A DNA stretch of 64,000 nucleotides from Inquilinus sp042743185 (GCF_042743185.1 NZ_JBHYMS010000003.1:62001-126000), one strand, 5' to 3'; shown: positions 44,784 to 53,085, counted from the stretch's first letter. Numbers and translations are program-made. Notes: a model not told the origin generated them from the sequence alone.

Positions 44784-45614
44784 ATGAGCGACATTTCGGC
44801 CGAAACCCTGCTGCGGACGGAGATCGTCGCCATCCGCGACGTCGTCTGCGGCGGCGCATGCCGGCATCGCAGCGCCGAGGAATGCGCGGCGGCCACCCAT
44901 CTGGTGTTCCCCTATCGCGGCGTCTTCGTCCGCCATCTCGGCACCGACGACGCCGTGGCCGAAGCCAACCAGGTTCTGTTCTTCAACCCGGGAGAGGGCT
45001 ACCGGGTCAGCCACCCGATCGCGGGCGGCGATTCCTGCCTGGACCTCGTCATCGACGACGCGCTGCTGCGCGAGCTGGCGCCGACCGAGCTGCTGCACGA
45101 CGGCGCGGCGGCGGCCTTCCGCCCGCAGCGGCTGCGCATCGACGCGCGCAGCCAGGCCCTGGTGGCGCTGCTGCGGCACAGCCTGAGACGCCAGGCGGCC
45201 GAGACGCTGGAGGCGGAGACCCTGGCGCTGACGCTGGTGCGGCGCGCCATCGGCGAGCGCACCTCGCACCAGGCCGGCGCCAGCCGCGGCCTGCAGAAGC
45301 TGGTCGACCGGGCCAAGCTGGCGCTGTCCGCGGACCTGGCGCGGCGCTGGACGCTGGCCGAGATCGCGGCCGAGGTCGGTGTCTCGCCGGTCTACCTGAC
45401 CCAGGTGTTCCGGCAGGTCGAGGGCATGCCGCTGTACCGCTACCAGTTGCGCCTGCGGCTGGCGCGGGCGCTGGACCTGCTGGGCGGGTACGACGACCTG
45501 ACCGCGCTCGGCCTCGATCTCGGCTTCTCCAGCCACAGCCATTTCAGCGCCGCCTTCCGCCAGGCCTATGGCCGCACCCCGGCGGAGTTCCAGCGCTCGG
45601 TCCGCCTGCGCTGA
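44784..45614 (+). CDS. AraC-family transcriptional regulator
   Basis: 276 residues. N-terminal cupin-like sensor (RTEIVAIRDVVCGG...YRVSHPIAGGDSCLDLVIDD) is linked to a C-terminal double helix-turn-helix, residues ~175-276 (WTLAEIAAEVGVSPVYLTQVFRQVEGMPLYRYQLRLRLARALDLL; LGLDLGFSSHSHFSAAFRQAYGRTPAEFQ). Signal unknown. It sits between two DUF1127 genes and before a Cys-rich mini-protein, all on the plus strand; it may control this small-protein group. Confidence 0.9.
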   Translation: MSDISAETLLRTEIVAIRDVVCGGACRHRSAEECAAATHLVFPYRGVFVRHLGTDDAVAEANQVLFFNPGEGYRVSHPIAGGDSCLDLVIDDALLRELAPTELLHDGAAAAFRPQRLRIDARSQALVALLRHSLRRQAAETLEAETLALTLVRRAIGERTSHQAGASRGLQKLVDRAKLALSADLARRWTLAEIAAEVGVSPVYLTQVFRQVEGMPLYRYQLRLRLARALDLLGGYDDLTALGLDLGFSSHSHFSAAFRQAYGRTPAEFQRSVRLR

Positions 45615-45717
45615 CCGGCGGCTGGGCCGCAAGTCCCTAAAGAATCCGACAGCGGGCTTCCCCTCCGGAATGCTCCTCTGTCCTTGCCCGGATGTCGGGC
45701 GGAGAAGGAGAGCCCAG

Positions 45718-45867
45718 ATGAGCGAGAGAACCTGCGCGGCCTGCGACTGCGAGCTCGACGCCGAGGCGATCAAGGTGACGATCGGCGGCCAGACGGTGGA
45801 GGTGTGCTGCGAGGATTGCGCCCGGGCGTTGCGCGAGGCCGACGCCTCGACCGCGGGCGGGGAGTGA
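45718..45867 (+). CDS. Cysteine-rich mini-protein, probable metal binder
   Basis: 49 residues, too short for routine gene calling but with a good ribosome site (AAGGAG) before ATG 45718. Six Cys in two groups: TCAACDCELD and VCCEDCARALREA, the second resembling a TRASH/YHS-like half zinc ribbon. Expected to bind zinc or copper; function unknown. Four bases separate it from the following DUF1127 gene, so they are probably co-transcribed. Confidence 0.72.
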   Translation: MSERTCAACDCELDAEAIKVTIGGQTVEVCCEDCARALREADASTAGGE

Positions 45868-45870
45868 GCG

Positions 45871-46074
45871 ATGCACGCCCTGCCGACGACCATCGCGAGG
45901 CCGCATGGGAGCCACGGCTTCGTCCGCCCGCTCCTGAGTCTGGTGGCGCTGTGGCTGCGCCGGGCCCGCACCCGCCCCCGGCTGTGGACGCTGAGCGACC
46001 ACGAGCTGCGCGATCTCGGTCTGGAGCGCAGCGCCGCCGACCGCGAAGCGCTGCGGCCGTTCTGGAGAGGCTGA
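45871..46074 (+). CDS. DUF1127 small protein, copy 2
   Basis: 67 residues, paralogue of the gene at 44490-44702: both carry LWLRRARTR and LSDHELRDLGL and end FWRG. Start ATG 45871 directly follows the mini-protein stop (GAGTGAGCG as ribosome site). It ends 12 bases before the second double-hairpin repeat. Duplicate DUF1127 genes in one locus suggest a small regulon; see the notes. Confidence 0.87.
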   Translation: MHALPTTIARPHGSHGFVRPLLSLVALWLRRARTRPRLWTLSDHELRDLGLERSAADREALRPFWRG

Positions 46075-46086
46075 CGCAGGCCCGGC

Positions 46087-46167
46087 GTAGGTTGGGTTCG
46101 CCTCGGCGAACCCAACATCGTGCCGCACGAACAAAAGGTTGGGTTCGCATTCGCGAACCCAACCTAC
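46087..46167. repeat. GTAGGTTGGGTTCG double-hairpin repeat, copy 2
   Basis: 81 bases with the same ends and the same two inner hairpins as 37683-37761; only the ~27-base centre and hairpin loops differ. Again between convergent genes (DUF1127 copy 2 and the oligopeptide binding protein). Probably acts as a bidirectional terminator or as a binding site. Confidence 0.88.
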
Positions 46168-46178
46168 AAAACCAAGAC

Positions 46179-47777
46179 CTACCGTTCGACCGTCAGCCAG
46201 CGGCTGAGATGGTTGTCCAGGACGTTGTCCTGCCAGCCCTTAACCTTGGTCGAGAGCATCCGCTTGCTGGTGTAGTAGTAGATCGGGATGATCGCCTGCT
46301 CGGCCATGAACAGCTGCTCGGCCTGGGCCAGGATCTGGCCGCGCTTGGCCAGGTCGGCCTCGGCCACCGCCGCATCCATCAGCCTGTCGTAGTCCGGGCT
46401 GGCATAGCCCGGATAGTTCTGCTCGCCGCTGGTGCTGCGGAACAGGTCGAGGAAGTTGCTGGGGTCGTCGAAATCGCCGATCCAGGAGGTGCGGGCGACG
46501 TCCTTGTACTCCTTCTTGCGCAGCGCGCTCTGCATCGTGCCCCATTCGAGATTGGTCAAGGTGGTGTCGACGCCGAGCTTCTGCTTCCACATGGCACCGA
46601 TGGCGACGGCGATCCTCTTGTGGTTCTCGGAGGTGTTGTAGGAGATCTCCACCTGCAGCGGCTTGTCCGGGCCGTAGCCGGCCTTGGCGAACAGCTCCTT
46701 GGCCTCGGCGTCGCGCTGGGCCTGCGTCTCGCCGGCCTCCTTCGGCGTCCAGGCCGCGTAGTTGCTCATCCCCGGCGGCACGAAGGCATAGGCCGGCAGC
46801 TCGCCGCCCTGGATGATCTTGCCGACCATCACGTCGCGGTCGATCGCCAGCGACAGGGCGTGGCGCAGCTCCGGATGGCTCTTCCACGGCTCGTGGGTCA
46901 GGTTGACCGTGTAGTAGTAGGTGCCGATATAGGGGACGATCCGCACCTCGTCCGCCATGGTCTGCTTCAGCTCGGGGATCTGCTGGTTCGGCAGGGTGTA
47001 GGTGTAGTCGAGCTCGCCGGCCTTGAAGCGCGCCAGCTCGGCGTCGACATCCTCGGTCACGAAGTAGTTGACGGTGTCGATCTTGACGTCGGCGGAGGCG
47101 TGGAACTCGGGGTTCTTGATCAGCTTCACATGGGATTGCGGCACCGCCTCGGCCAGCTTGTAGGCGCCGTTCGACACCAGGCTGCCCGGCTTGATGTAGT
47201 CGTCGCCGAACTTCTCGATATTGGCGCGGCTGAGCGGGAAGGTCGCGTGATGGGTCAGGGTCGACAGGAAGTACGGCGTCGGCCCCACCAGCGTGACCTC
47301 GAAGGTGCGGTCGTCGACCGCCTTGACCCCGAGCGTGTCGGCCGGCTTGTTGCCGAGGCGGATGTCCTTGGCGTTGACCACCTGGTCGATGAAATAGCCG
47401 TAGGGGCTGGCCGTCTTCTGGTCCAGCAGGCGCTTCCAGGCGAAGACGAAGTCGCCGGCCGTCACCGGCGTGCCGTCCGACCATTTGCCGTCGGCGCGCA
47501 GCTTGAAGGTGTAGGTCTTGCCGTCGTCGGAGACGGTCCAGCTCTCGGCCGCGCCGGGGATCGGCTGCGCCTTGGCGTCCTGGGTCAGCAGGCCCTCGAA
47601 CAGGTCGTTCTGGATGTTCGCCTCGCTGATGCCCGAGGATTTGTGGATGTCGAGCGATTCCGGCTCCTGGCTGTTGCCGGCGTTCAGCACCATCTCGGCT
47701 ACGGCGATCTGCGACATCCCGCCCAGCAGCGCCGCCGCCAGCAGGCCGCGGACGAGAACCCTGGAGAAGCCTTGCAT
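46179..47777 (-). CDS. Periplasmic oligopeptide ABC substrate-binding protein, OppA/MppA type
   Basis: 532 residues. ATG at 47777 follows CAGGGGG and starts a signal peptide ending SQIAVA-EMV; the in-frame extension to 47819 is unneeded. OppA features: LNAGNSQEPESLDIHKSSGISEANIQNDLFEGL, KTYTFKLRADGKWSDGTPVTAGDFVFAWKRLLDQKTASPYGYFI, and the C-terminal IIPIYYYTSKRMLSTKVKGWQDNVLD. It is an orphan: no permease or ATPase is adjacent, so it must use a transporter encoded elsewhere. Confidence 0.92.
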   Translation of the reverse strand: MQGFSRVLVRGLLAAALLGGMSQIAVAEMVLNAGNSQEPESLDIHKSSGISEANIQNDLFEGLLTQDAKAQPIPGAAESWTVSDDGKTYTFKLRADGKWSDGTPVTAGDFVFAWKRLLDQKTASPYGYFIDQVVNAKDIRLGNKPADTLGVKAVDDRTFEVTLVGPTPYFLSTLTHHATFPLSRANIEKFGDDYIKPGSLVSNGAYKLAEAVPQSHVKLIKNPEFHASADVKIDTVNYFVTEDVDAELARFKAGELDYTYTLPNQQIPELKQTMADEVRIVPYIGTYYYTVNLTHEPWKSHPELRHALSLAIDRDVMVGKIIQGGELPAYAFVPPGMSNYAAWTPKEAGETQAQRDAEAKELFAKAGYGPDKPLQVEISYNTSENHKRIAVAIGAMWKQKLGVDTTLTNLEWGTMQSALRKKEYKDVARTSWIGDFDDPSNFLDLFRSTSGEQNYPGYASPDYDRLMDAAVAEADLAKRGQILAQAEQLFMAEQAIIPIYYYTSKRMLSTKVKGWQDNVLDNHLSRWLTVER

Positions 47778-47963
47778 CGTTTTACCCCCTGTTGGGCTGG
47801 CCTTTTCTTCGAGGCCCAAGGCTATGGCCTATACCACCGGCGCGCCCGTGCCAAAAAGGAGGAAGGTCTTAACCTGGGGTCATGATCCGCCCGGACCTGC
47901 GCCGATTGCGGCCCCGCCCCGCCTGGGCTAACCAGGACGTCCCCAGGAGGAAGGTTCAAGAGA

Positions 47964-49172
47964 ATGATCGACAGCCCCGCCGGCGCCCTGGCCGGCCTCA
48001 AGGTGCTCGACCTGACCCGCGTGCTGGCCGGCCCCAGCGCAACCCAGATCCTGGGCGACCTCGGCGCCGACGTGGTCAAGGTCGAGCGGCCGGGCGTCGG
48101 CGACGACACGCGGAAATGGGGCCCGCCCTTCCTGCAGGATGCCGACGGCGCCGACACGACCGAGAGCGCCTACTACCTCAGCGCCAACCGCAACAAGCGG
48201 TCGATCGCCATCGACTTCACCAAGGACGAGGGCCGCGCCCTGCTGCGCCGGCTGGTGGCCAGGGCCGACGTGCTGGTCGAGAACTACAAGCTCGGCGACC
48301 TCGCCCGCTACGGCCTCGGCTATGACGACCTGAAGGACGAGTTCCCGGCGCTGATCTACTGCTCGATCACCGGCTTCGGCCAGACCGGCCCCTATGCCGC
48401 GCGCGCCGGCTACGACTACCTGATCCAGGCCATGGGCGGGATCATGAGCCTGACCGGACCTGTCGACGGCGAGCCGATGAAGGTCGGCGTCGCCATCGCC
48501 GACCTGATGACCGGCACCTATGCCACGATCGGCATCCTCGCCGCGCTCGACCACCGCCGCCGCACCGGGCGCGGCCAGCTGGTCGACATGGCGCTCCTGG
48601 ACACCCAGGTGGCCTGGCTGTCCAACGCCGGCCAGTACTACCTGACCTCCGGCGTGCCGACGCCGCGCACCGGCAACGGCCATCCGACCATCGTGCCCTA
48701 CCAGGCGTTCCGGGCGGCGGACGAGTACCTGATCCTGGCGATCGGCAACGATTCGCAATTCGCCAAGTTCTGCGCCGTCGCCGGCCGGCCGGATCTGGCG
48801 GCCGACCCACGCTTCGCCACCAACCAGGCGCGGGTGCGCAACCGCGAGGTGCTGGTGCCGATCGTCGCCGGGCTGATCGCGGAGAAGCCGCGCGGCCATT
48901 GGCTCGAGGCGCTGGAGGCCCGGCAGGTGCCCTGCGGGCCGATCAACACCATCGACCAGGTCTTCGCCGACCCGCAGGTCGCGGCCCGGGGAATGCGGAT
49001 CGAGATGGCGCATCCGCTGGCGCCGGAACCGGTCGCCCTGATCGGCAGCCCGATCAGGCTGTCCGAGACGCCGGTCAGCTATCGCCACGCCCCGCCGGTG
49101 TGCGGCGCGGACGGCGAAGAGGTGCTGCAGGACTGGCTCGGCGAACCGAAAGCCGCTTCCGGGCGTTATTAA
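47964..49172 (+). CDS. CoA transferase family III (CaiB/BaiF type)
   Basis: 402 residues; transfers CoA between carboxylic acids. Start at ATG 47964 with AGGAGGAAGG upstream. Motifs: LAGLKVLDLTRVLAGPSATQILGDLGADVVKVERPG, LSANRNKRSIAIDFTKDEG, YCSITGFGQTGPYAARAGYDYLIQAMGGIMSLTG (includes the catalytic Asp), GRGQLVDMALLDTQVAWL, and AFRAADEYLILAIGNDSQF. No partner enzyme is next to it; formyl-, carnitine- or succinyl-CoA transfer all remain possible. Confidence 0.92.
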   Translation: MIDSPAGALAGLKVLDLTRVLAGPSATQILGDLGADVVKVERPGVGDDTRKWGPPFLQDADGADTTESAYYLSANRNKRSIAIDFTKDEGRALLRRLVARADVLVENYKLGDLARYGLGYDDLKDEFPALIYCSITGFGQTGPYAARAGYDYLIQAMGGIMSLTGPVDGEPMKVGVAIADLMTGTYATIGILAALDHRRRTGRGQLVDMALLDTQVAWLSNAGQYYLTSGVPTPRTGNGHPTIVPYQAFRAADEYLILAIGNDSQFAKFCAVAGRPDLAADPRFATNQARVRNREVLVPIVAGLIAEKPRGHWLEALEARQVPCGPINTIDQVFADPQVAARGMRIEMAHPLAPEPVALIGSPIRLSETPVSYRHAPPVCGADGEEVLQDWLGEPKAASGRY

Positions 49173-49272
49173 GGGGAACTGAGGCTGGCGTCATGCGCCG
49201 GCGAGGCGCGCGCACCCGTGACGGGCGCGCCACAGCTTGGTTGTGCCTGGCGCCGAGAAGGAGAGCAGAGAC

Positions 49273-49854
49273 ATGGCCAAGACCGTGCATGCGGCGTCCG
49301 CCGCCGCCCTGGCCGCGTTGCTGGTTGCAGCGCCGGCCATGGCCCAGACCGTCGTCGTGCCGCAGCCGACCCCGACGGTGATCACCCCCGCGCCGGCGCC
49401 GACGGTCGTCGCACCGGCGCCGGCCCCGACCATCGTGCAACCGGCCCCGACGGCGATCGTGCGGCCCGCGCCCGCGGTCGTCGCCCCGCCGCCGCCACCC
49501 GTGATGGCCGAGCCGGTGACGACCTATCCGACCGACCCCAACCTCCGGATCCAGCAGCCCTATCTGGTGCATGGCGGCATGCAGCCGCGGCACCCGCCGG
49601 TCACGGCGATGCCGAGCGGGCCGGCGCCAGCCGATCCGCGCGAATACGCCACCGACATGCCGATCACCGTGACCGGCCATGTCGACGGCGTCACCCATCT
49701 GGGCGGCGTCACCTCGTTCCGCCTGCAGACCCCGACCGAGGCCTGGACCGTCGTGGTCCCGGGCGACGCCGGCCGTATCGGGCGCTCCGCCACCGTGACC
49801 GGCTATCCGCATGTCGAGGTGCGCAACCAGCTGCTGGCCCAGAGCGTCCGCTGA
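49273..49854 (+). CDS. Secreted proline/alanine/threonine-rich protein
   Basis: 193 residues, unrecognised. Signal peptide (AAALAALLVAAPAMAQ), then residues ~25-85 of degenerate APAPTVVAPAPAPTIV repeats, then a compact C-terminal part (YATDMPITVTGHVDGVTHLGGVTSFRLQTPTEAWTVVVPGDAGRIGRSATVTGYPHVEVRNQLL) with predicted strands resembling small OB-like DUFs; that similarity is a guess. ATG at 49273 has GGAGAG upstream. Followed by the hairpin at 49887-49913. Confidence 0.72.
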   Translation: MAKTVHAASAAALAALLVAAPAMAQTVVVPQPTPTVITPAPAPTVVAPAPAPTIVQPAPTAIVRPAPAVVAPPPPPVMAEPVTTYPTDPNLRIQQPYLVHGGMQPRHPPVTAMPSGPAPADPREYATDMPITVTGHVDGVTHLGGVTSFRLQTPTEAWTVVVPGDAGRIGRSATVTGYPHVEVRNQLLAQSVR

Positions 49855-49886
49855 GGCGGGCCTGTCATCGGCTGAACAAAAAAGAA

Positions 49887-49913
49887 CCCCGGCGCCGAGG
49901 CCCGACGCCGGGG
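49887..49913 (-). terminator. Intrinsic terminator hairpin, distal copy
   Basis: CCCCGGCG / CGCCGGGG with an 11-base loop; on the minus strand followed by TTCTTTTTTG. In the plus direction it also closes the gene ending at 49854, although the T-tract there is short. Confidence 0.75.
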
Positions 49914-49953
49914 TTTCGTGAATGATCGCTGGAAGGGGGAGAGAAGCGATCAG

Positions 49954-50002
49954 TCCACTGGATTGGACGACAGCGTCGCCGTCGTCGATCTCGCCTTGTC
50001 TG
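49954..50002 (-). pseudogene. Remnant C-terminus of the basic secreted protein
   Basis: Reading the minus strand in the frame that ends with TGA at the same place as in the intact copy gives ...KARSTTATLSSNPVD, against KKTSSTTAAPSSTPVN in the intact gene at 50073-50306. It has no start or signal peptide, so it is a fragment created by the tandem duplication. Confidence 0.65.
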
Positions 50003-50009
50003 AAAAGAA

Positions 50010-50036
50010 CCCCGGCGCCGAGGCCCGACGCCGGGG
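50010..50036 (-). terminator. Intrinsic terminator hairpin, proximal copy
   Basis: Second copy of the CCCCGGCG/CGCCGGGG hairpin, 37 bases after the stop of the basic secreted protein on the minus strand, followed by TTCTTTTC. Confidence 0.8.
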
Positions 50037-50072
50037 TTTCATGAACGATCGCTGGAAGGGGGAGAGAAGCGA

Positions 50073-50306
50073 TCAGTTCACGGGGGTGGACGACGGCGCC
50101 GCCGTCGTCGAGCTGGTCTTCTTGTGGGTCCGGGCATGCTTCCTGGCATGCTTGGTGGTGTGCGCACGGCGATGCGCCGTGTGATGGGTCGTCTTGTGGG
50201 CGGTCGCCGCCGGCGCGGCGGTCGTGTCCGTCGCGCCCGAAGTCTGGGCGAAGGCGGCGACCGGCAGAGCCAACGTCATGATGCCGGCGAGGATAAGTTT
50301 CCGCAT
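50073..50306 (-). CDS. Small basic His/Thr/Lys-rich secreted protein (Asr-like composition)
   Basis: 77 residues: signal peptide MRKLILAGIMTLALPVAAFA, then a repetitive TTHHTAHRRAHTTKHARKHARTHKK tract, then SSTTAAPSSTPVN. The bias recalls the acid-shock protein Asr of enterobacteria, but no sequence homology can be claimed. Could bind metal or protons in the periplasm. ATG at 50306 has GGGAGCG seven bases before it. Two direct repeats upstream (50397-50430) may control it. Its 3' end with terminator is tandemly duplicated. Confidence 0.75.
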   Translation of the reverse strand: MRKLILAGIMTLALPVAAFAQTSGATDTTAAPAATAHKTTHHTAHRRAHTTKHARKHARTHKKTSSTTAAPSSTPVN

Positions 50307-50396
50307 AGTCTAGCGCTCCCGGGAGCCGTGTCGAAACGGCACATCCGACAGTGCCGCGCAGCAAGAGAACGCCATGAGTCGCCCCTCCAAAGCATG

Positions 50397-50430
50397 TTAA
50401 CTCTTAGTAAGGCGCCTAAACTCTTCGTAA
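50397..50430. promoter_or_regulatory. Two direct 14-bp repeats in a divergent intergenic region
   Basis: TTAACTCTTAGTAA (50397-50410) and TAAACTCTTCGTAA (50417-50430) are direct repeats 20 bases apart, two helix turns, as used by OmpR/PhoB-type response regulators. They lie ~90 bases before the basic secreted protein and ~165 before the hydrolase. The 287-base region (50307-50593) holds nothing else I can name. Confidence 0.45.
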
Positions 50431-50593
50431 ACTTGCAGCCCCGGCTGACTCGGGGCCCGTTCCTCAGGCGACGGGCCCGCCATATCGGCTGCGGCGATGC
50501 AGCGGTCGACAGGCGCCTCGGCGCTTCCCTATCGTTCGCAAACGGGCCGCAGCGCATTTCCGGCTGCCGCCGTCGACCACGAAGGGGCCTTCC

Positions 50594-51460
50594 ATGACCA
50601 GCTTCGCTTCCGACATTTCGAGCCTCCGTCATTCCGCCGACCTGACCCGCCGGGGCTTCGCCATGACCTCGCTGATCGCGGGCTTCGCGCTCGCCACCCG
50701 GCCGGTCTCGGCGGCCGCCATCACCACCGACACCGAGGGGCTGGACGCCGGCGAGGTGCAGGTGCCGGTCCAGGACGGCAAGATCCCGGCCTATCGGGCC
50801 AAGCCCAAGGCCGGCGGCCCGGCGCCGGTGATCCTGGTGGTGCAGGAGATCTTCGGCGTGCACGAGCACATCAAGGACATCTGCCGCCGCCTGGCCAAGA
50901 TCGGCTACTACGCGATCGCGACCGAGCTCTATGCCCGGCAGGGCGACGCCGGCAAGATCAGCGACATCCAGCAGCTGATCTCGACCATCGTGGCCAAGGT
51001 GCCGGACGAACAGGTGCTGTCCGACCTCGACGCCACCGCCGCCTTCGCCGCCACCGACGGGGGCGACGCCGCCCGGCTGGGCATCACCGGCTTCTGCTGG
51101 GGCGGCCGGATCGTCTGGCTCTATGCCGAGCACAACCCGAAGCTCACGGCCGGAGTCGCCTGGTACGGCAAGCTGGTCGGCGATCCCACCCCGCTGCAGC
51201 CGAAGAACCCGATCGACCTGGTGGCCGATCTGCACGCCCCGGTGCTGGGCCTCTATGGCGGCGCCGACACCGGCATCCCGGTCGACACCGTGCGGCAGAT
51301 GGAGGCCGCGGCGAAAAAGGCCGGCAAGACCGTCGAGCTCGTGGTCTATCCGGACACGCCGCACGCCTTCAACGCCGACTACCGGCCGAGCTATCGCCAG
51401 GGCCCGGCCGAGGATGGCTGGAAGCGGCTGCAGGCCTGGTTCCGGGCGCACGGGCTCTGA
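50594..51460 (+). CDS. Dienelactone hydrolase family protein, Tat-exported
   Basis: 288 residues. The Tat motif TRRGFAMTSLIAGFALA sits at residues 19-35, so it probably acts in the periplasm. Alpha/beta hydrolase with the DLH catalytic Cys instead of Ser (GITGFCWGGRIVWLY), Asp in YGGADTGIPVD and His in YPDTPHAFN. The oxyanion region VVQEIFGVHEHIKDICRRLA is family-typical. Substrate unknown; lactone or ester cleavage expected. A 61-residue lipoprotein follows, 94 bases downstream. Confidence 0.9.
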   Translation: MTSFASDISSLRHSADLTRRGFAMTSLIAGFALATRPVSAAAITTDTEGLDAGEVQVPVQDGKIPAYRAKPKAGGPAPVILVVQEIFGVHEHIKDICRRLAKIGYYAIATELYARQGDAGKISDIQQLISTIVAKVPDEQVLSDLDATAAFAATDGGDAARLGITGFCWGGRIVWLYAEHNPKLTAGVAWYGKLVGDPTPLQPKNPIDLVADLHAPVLGLYGGADTGIPVDTVRQMEAAAKKAGKTVELVVYPDTPHAFNADYRPSYRQGPAEDGWKRLQAWFRAHGL

Positions 51461-51554
51461 CCCGGCCGGGCGACCGGCCCCATCCCGGCGGCGGGAGTGT
51501 TATGATGCAGGCACCGACGCCGTTCCATTCCCGGAAGCAGACGAAGGACGAGAG

Positions 51555-51740
51555 ATGATGACCCGCGCTCACCACCGACAGTCCCGCTGGCTGGTCCTGG
51601 CCGCCGCGGCCGTCGCCCTGGCCGGCTGCGGCGTCGTCGCCGCGCCGTTCCGCGTCACCGGCGCCGTGGTCAAGGCCGTGCCGGTGGTCGGCCATCCCGT
51701 CGCCGCCCCGCTGGACGCCACCGGCGACGCCATCGACTGA
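51555..51740 (+). CDS. Short lipoprotein, DUF6726-like
   Basis: 61 residues: LAAAAVALAGC lipobox (Cys near 25), then VVAAPFRVTGAVVKAVPVVGHPVAAPLDATGDAID, a pattern found in tiny alphaproteobacterial lipoproteins with no known function. ATG 51555 with GGACGAGAG upstream; a second ATG at 51558 is in frame. Confidence 0.75.
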   Translation: MMTRAHHRQSRWLVLAAAAVALAGCGVVAAPFRVTGAVVKAVPVVGHPVAAPLDATGDAID

Positions 51741-51849
51741 TCGCGGGCCGGCGGGCCCGGGCGGATCGCCGGGCAGCCATCCCGGCGATCCGGGTTCCGC
51801 CGATCACCGCGCTTCGCTATGGTCGGCGCCCCTGTCCGCCGGGCCGCCG

Positions 51850-53085
51850 ATGACCGCCGATCCCTCCGCCGCCGATTCCGGAAGCGTCTTCCGCCATCGC
51901 GGCTTCGCCTACTACTGGACCGCCAAGCTGATCGCGACCTTCGCGGTGCAGTTCGTCAGCGTCGCGGTCGGCTGGCAGGTCTACGACCTGACCCGCGACC
52001 CGTTCGACCTCGGCCTGGTCGGGCTGGTGCAGTTCCTGCCGTCGCTGCTGCTGGTGCTGATCACCGGCGCCGCCGCCGACCGCTACAACCGGCGGATGAT
52101 CATGGCGGTCTGCATCGCAGGAGAGATCCTGTGCGCCCTGGCGCTGCTGGCCATCACCATCGGCGGCGACCATCGGGTCTGGCCGATCTTCGTGATCCTC
52201 GCGGCCCTCGGCATCGCCCGCGCCTTCCTCAACCCGGCGGCGCAGTCGCTGCTGCCCAACCTGGTGCCGACGGCGGACCTGTCGACCGCGATCGCCTGGA
52301 ACTCCTCCTCCTGGCAGATCGGCACCATCACCGGCCCGGTGATCGGCGGCCTGCTCTACGGCCTGGCGCCGGAGGTGCCCTACGCCAGCGCCGCGGCGCT
52401 GATGGCGGTCTCGGTCGTCCTGGTGGCGCTGGTCCCGAAGCCGGCGCAGAAGACCGTGCCGGAGCCGGCGAGCTGGCACAGCCTGGGCGCCGGCTTCCGC
52501 TACATCTGGGGCGAGAAGGTGGTGCTGGGCGCGATATCGCTCGACCTCTTCGCCGTGCTCTTGGGCGGCGCGACGGCGCTGCTGCCGGTCTATGCCCGCG
52601 ACATTCTCGACGTCGGCCCCTGGGGGCTCGGCCTGCTGCGGGCCGGCCCCGGCATCGGCGCGCTGGTCACCGCGATCTGGCTGGCCCGCCGGCCGATCGA
52701 GGACCGCGCCGGGCTGATCATGTTCATCTGCGTCGCCGGCTTCGGCGCCTTCACCTGCGTCTTCGGCGCCTCCACCCTGCCCTGGCTGTCGATCGTGGCG
52801 CTGATCCTGATGGGCGCCTTCGACATGGTCAGCGTCTATGTCCGCGAGATCCTGATCCAGCTGTGGACGCCGGATCCGCTGCGCGGCCGGGTCAATGCCG
52901 TGAACGTGGTGTTCGTCGGCGCCTCGAACGAGGTCGGCGAGTTCCGCGCCGGCCTCTCGGCGGCGCTGATCGGCGTGGTGCCGGCGGTGGTGATCGGCGG
53001 CCTCGGCACCATGGCCGTGGCCACGCTGTGGTCGGCCTGGTTCCCGCAGCTGCGCCGGATCCGCCACCTGAACCACGCCGCCTGA
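51850..53085 (+). CDS. MFS transporter, EntS-like exporter
   Basis: Twelve-helix inner-membrane transporter, 411 residues. The family loop between helices 2 and 3 is GAAADRYNRRMIMAVCIAGE; YYWTAKLIATFAVQFVSVAVGWQVYDLTRDPFDLGLVGLVQFLP and the later ARDILDVGPWGLGLLRAGPGIGALVTA are typical of the enterobactin exporter/transmembrane secretion effector group. Substrate unknown. It is 69 bases upstream of plsY on the same strand. Confidence 0.88.
   Translation: MTADPSAADSGSVFRHRGFAYYWTAKLIATFAVQFVSVAVGWQVYDLTRDPFDLGLVGLVQFLPSLLLVLITGAAADRYNRRMIMAVCIAGEILCALALLAITIGGDHRVWPIFVILAALGIARAFLNPAAQSLLPNLVPTADLSTAIAWNSSSWQIGTITGPVIGGLLYGLAPEVPYASAAALMAVSVVLVALVPKPAQKTVPEPASWHSLGAGFRYIWGEKVVLGAISLDLFAVLLGGATALLPVYARDILDVGPWGLGLLRAGPGIGALVTAIWLARRPIEDRAGLIMFICVAGFGAFTCVFGASTLPWLSIVALILMGAFDMVSVYVREILIQLWTPDPLRGRVNAVNVVFVGASNEVGEFRAGLSAALIGVVPAVVIGGLGTMAVATLWSAWFPQLRRIRHLNHAA

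Larger units (their letters stand above)
49880..50125. repeat. Tandem duplication, 2 x 123 bp, of a gene tail and its terminator
   Basis: Unit 1 (49880-50002) and unit 2 (50003-50125) are direct repeats 123 bases apart. Their first ~74 bases, with the hairpin and a GGAAGGGGGAGAG stretch, are almost identical; the last ~50 have diverged. Unit 2 contains the C-terminal codons of the minus-strand gene at 50073-50306; unit 1 carries a decayed copy ending in TGA. So a gene 3' end and terminator were duplicated, leaving a remnant. Confidence 0.85.
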
